From contig JACZVE010000173.1 of NCBI GenBank assembly GCA_022572825.1, forward strand, positions 1 through 6,804: 6,804 nt of DNA. The letters are read 5' to 3'. The position numbers were made by a program, and so were the translations under genes. The stretch is from SAR324 cluster bacterium. GTDB taxonomy: Bacteria > SAR324 > JACQKK01. Positions 5,501 to 6,804 of this stretch are shown piece by piece; within the stretch, counting starts at the first letter, position 1, and each line of letters starts with the position of its first letter. Below the pieces are notes generated by a model. That model saw nothing but the letters and a program-made list of their open reading frames with translations, did not search any database and was not told the origin of the DNA.

Positions 5501-6804
5501 TTACTCGGGCAGACCGGCCTTGCGTAGACCTTCAATGTAGCGATCCGAGTCCTCTGTATTCTTGAAATGTATTGCATTGCGCAGAAGGCTCGCAGTCGCA
5601 TGAGGCACGAGACCCAGCATTTCATGCAGGGATTCGCTCGCCCGCTCGATTTCACCCAGATATGCAAGGCTGGCTGCCCGGAGACGATAGCCGGAGGGAA
5701 CAGTGGGCCTGACCTGTATCACTTTGTCGGCCCAATTTACCGCCTCCGCGTAGTCTCCCGCAATGAAATGAGCCGTGCCGATTCCCACATAGAAATGAAC
5801 AAGCTCCGGATCGCGCGGGCTTAGATGGATTGCTTTTTCGCCTGCTTCGATTGCCGGCAGAGGCTCGCCGGCGTGAGCCAGAACCAAGCTCAGGTATCCA
5901 TAGGCTATTGCGAAGTTTGGATTCAATTCGATCGCCCGGCGATAGTGAGCAATTGCCTTGTCCTGGTCTTTCCCGACAAACATGGCCATGCCCCGTGCGC
6001 ACTGCGCCCAGGGATCGTTTTCATCTAGGGAAATGGCCTGCTGCGACAGTTCCATGGCCTGCTTAATCGATTCCGGTGGTGACGCGCTTAATCCAAAGAA
6101 TACGTCGGTAATATGGCTGTATGCCATGAAGGCCAGTACAGCGACGTGATTGGGATTCAATTCCAGCGCTTTGGTAAGATACCGTTTCGCTTCCACAGCA
6201 TCGTCTTTTGTAAGGCGCGTCACATGCCATCGCCCCCTCACTGCGTAGCTCCATGCTTCCAGATTTTCCGTGGATTTCTGGCGAGCGTGTTTTACCTCTG
6301 CTGAATACAGTTCAGGGTTAACCGATCCTACGATCTGTGCGGTAATGTCATCCTGCACATCGAATATGCTTCTCATTTCGCAGTCGTAGCTTTCCGCCCA
6401 AACATGGTTCCCTGTTGTCGCTTCAATCAGCTGGGCGGTTATCCTGACGCGGTTACCGGCTCTCCTGACACTGCCCTCGAGAACATAGCGGGCGCCCAGC
6501 TCCTCGGCGATCCTCTGAACGCGTACCGACTGGCCCTTGTAGGTGAAGCTCGAAGTGCGTGCGATCACCGGAATGGAGTGCCAGTGCGAAAGGGCTGTGA
6601 TGACATCTTCCGCTAGACCATCGGAGAAATACTCCTGCTCAGGATCGCCACTCATGTTGGCGAAGGGCATCACGGCGATCCTGGGGCCGGTGGGCATGGC
6701 CAGAATCGGGTCTTCGGGCGGCGCGCGAAGGGCGAGCCATGTGCCAAAAGATCCAGCCGCCACGAGTACCAGGACAGAAGCGGCGATCAGAGCCGGGCGC
6801 CATG
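5501..6804 (-). CDS. Membrane-anchored TolB-like/TPR signalling protein, N-terminus beyond the window
   Basis: The frame is still open at the right edge, so the gene is partial. An in-frame GTG at 6763 gives a 420-residue count but lies inside a membrane helix (WRPALIAASVLVLVAAGSF), so it is not the true start. Numbering from that GTG, residues 28-150 form a TolB-like domain: IAVMPFANMSGD, EYFSDGLAEDVITALS, ARTSSFTYKGQSV, LGARYVLEGSVR and RVRITAQLIEA. About five TPR-like repeats follow (170-386), for example AIAHYRRAIELNPNFAIAYGY. In this family the missing N-terminus is usually a cytoplasmic class III adenylate/guanylate cyclase or a winged-helix DNA-binding domain. The visible part would then be the periplasmic sensory or protein-binding portion. 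A regulatory role is known family behaviour; the partner and signal are unknown. The stop at 5501 follows a normal C-terminus. Confidence 0.82.
   Translation of the reverse strand, partial: WRPALIAASVLVLVAAGSFGTWLALRAPPEDPILAMPTGPRIAVMPFANMSGDPEQEYFSDGLAEDVITALSHWHSIPVIARTSSFTYKGQSVRVQRIAEELGARYVLEGSVRRAGNRVRITAQLIEATTGNHVWAESYDCEMRSIFDVQDDITAQIVGSVNPELYSAEVKHARQKSTENLEAWSYAVRGRWHVTRLTKDDAVEAKRYLTKALELNPNHVAVLAFMAYSHITDVFFGLSASPPESIKQAMELSQQAISLDENDPWAQCARGMAMFVGKDQDKAIAHYRRAIELNPNFAIAYGYLSLVLAHAGEPLPAIEAGEKAIHLSPRDPELVHFYVGIGTAHFIAGDYAEAVNWADKVIQVRPTVPSGYRLRAASLAYLGEIERASESLHEMLGLVPHATASLLRNAIHFKNTEDSDRYIEGLRKAGLPE

Overview
The window looks like an accessory, mosaic stretch of a bacterial chromosome. 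Most of it (about 1220-6804) is GC-rich with proteobacterial-style genes. The first ~1.2 kb is strikingly AT-rich, in both codon use and intergenic sequence, and appears to come from a different donor. No rRNA, tRNA, CRISPR array or phage gene was seen, and I cannot name the organism.

Layout: (1) 78-1216, minus strand, AT-rich: an exported metallo-beta-lactamase-fold hydrolase, preceded 29 nt upstream by the last ~34 codons of a medium-chain dehydrogenase/quinone oxidoreductase. That gene is cut off exactly where the base composition changes. (2) 1273-2316, minus strand: a DhaA-like (HLD-II type) haloalkane dehalogenase with an added signal peptide and a Gln where the halide-binding Asn normally sits. 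(3) 2837-3712, plus strand, divergent from the dehalogenase across a ~520-base gap: a CmcJ/NvfI-type oxidoreductase with an apparent HxD...H facial triad and a downstream Arg, as in Fe(II)/2-oxoglutarate enzymes. (4) 3713-4402: gene-free and decayed. It holds a strong hairpin, an IS6-like left end with a broken transposase N-terminus, and a possible second IS end. (5) 4403-5290, plus strand: an NAD-dependent extended SDR epimerase/dehydratase. (6) 5501-6804, minus strand: the C-terminal part of a membrane-anchored TolB-like/TPR signalling protein, running off the right edge.

No clear multi-gene pathway can be demonstrated. The dehalogenase and the CmcJ-like oxygenase share one divergent control region, and the AT-rich block lies in the same orientation downstream of the dehalogenase. 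Read-through from the dehalogenase is therefore a possible source of transcription for the transplanted hydrolase gene. The most informative signals are the composition break that truncates the dehydrogenase tail, the atypical exported dehalogenase and its divergent oxygenase neighbour, and the IS remnants, which suggest assembly of the region by transposition.
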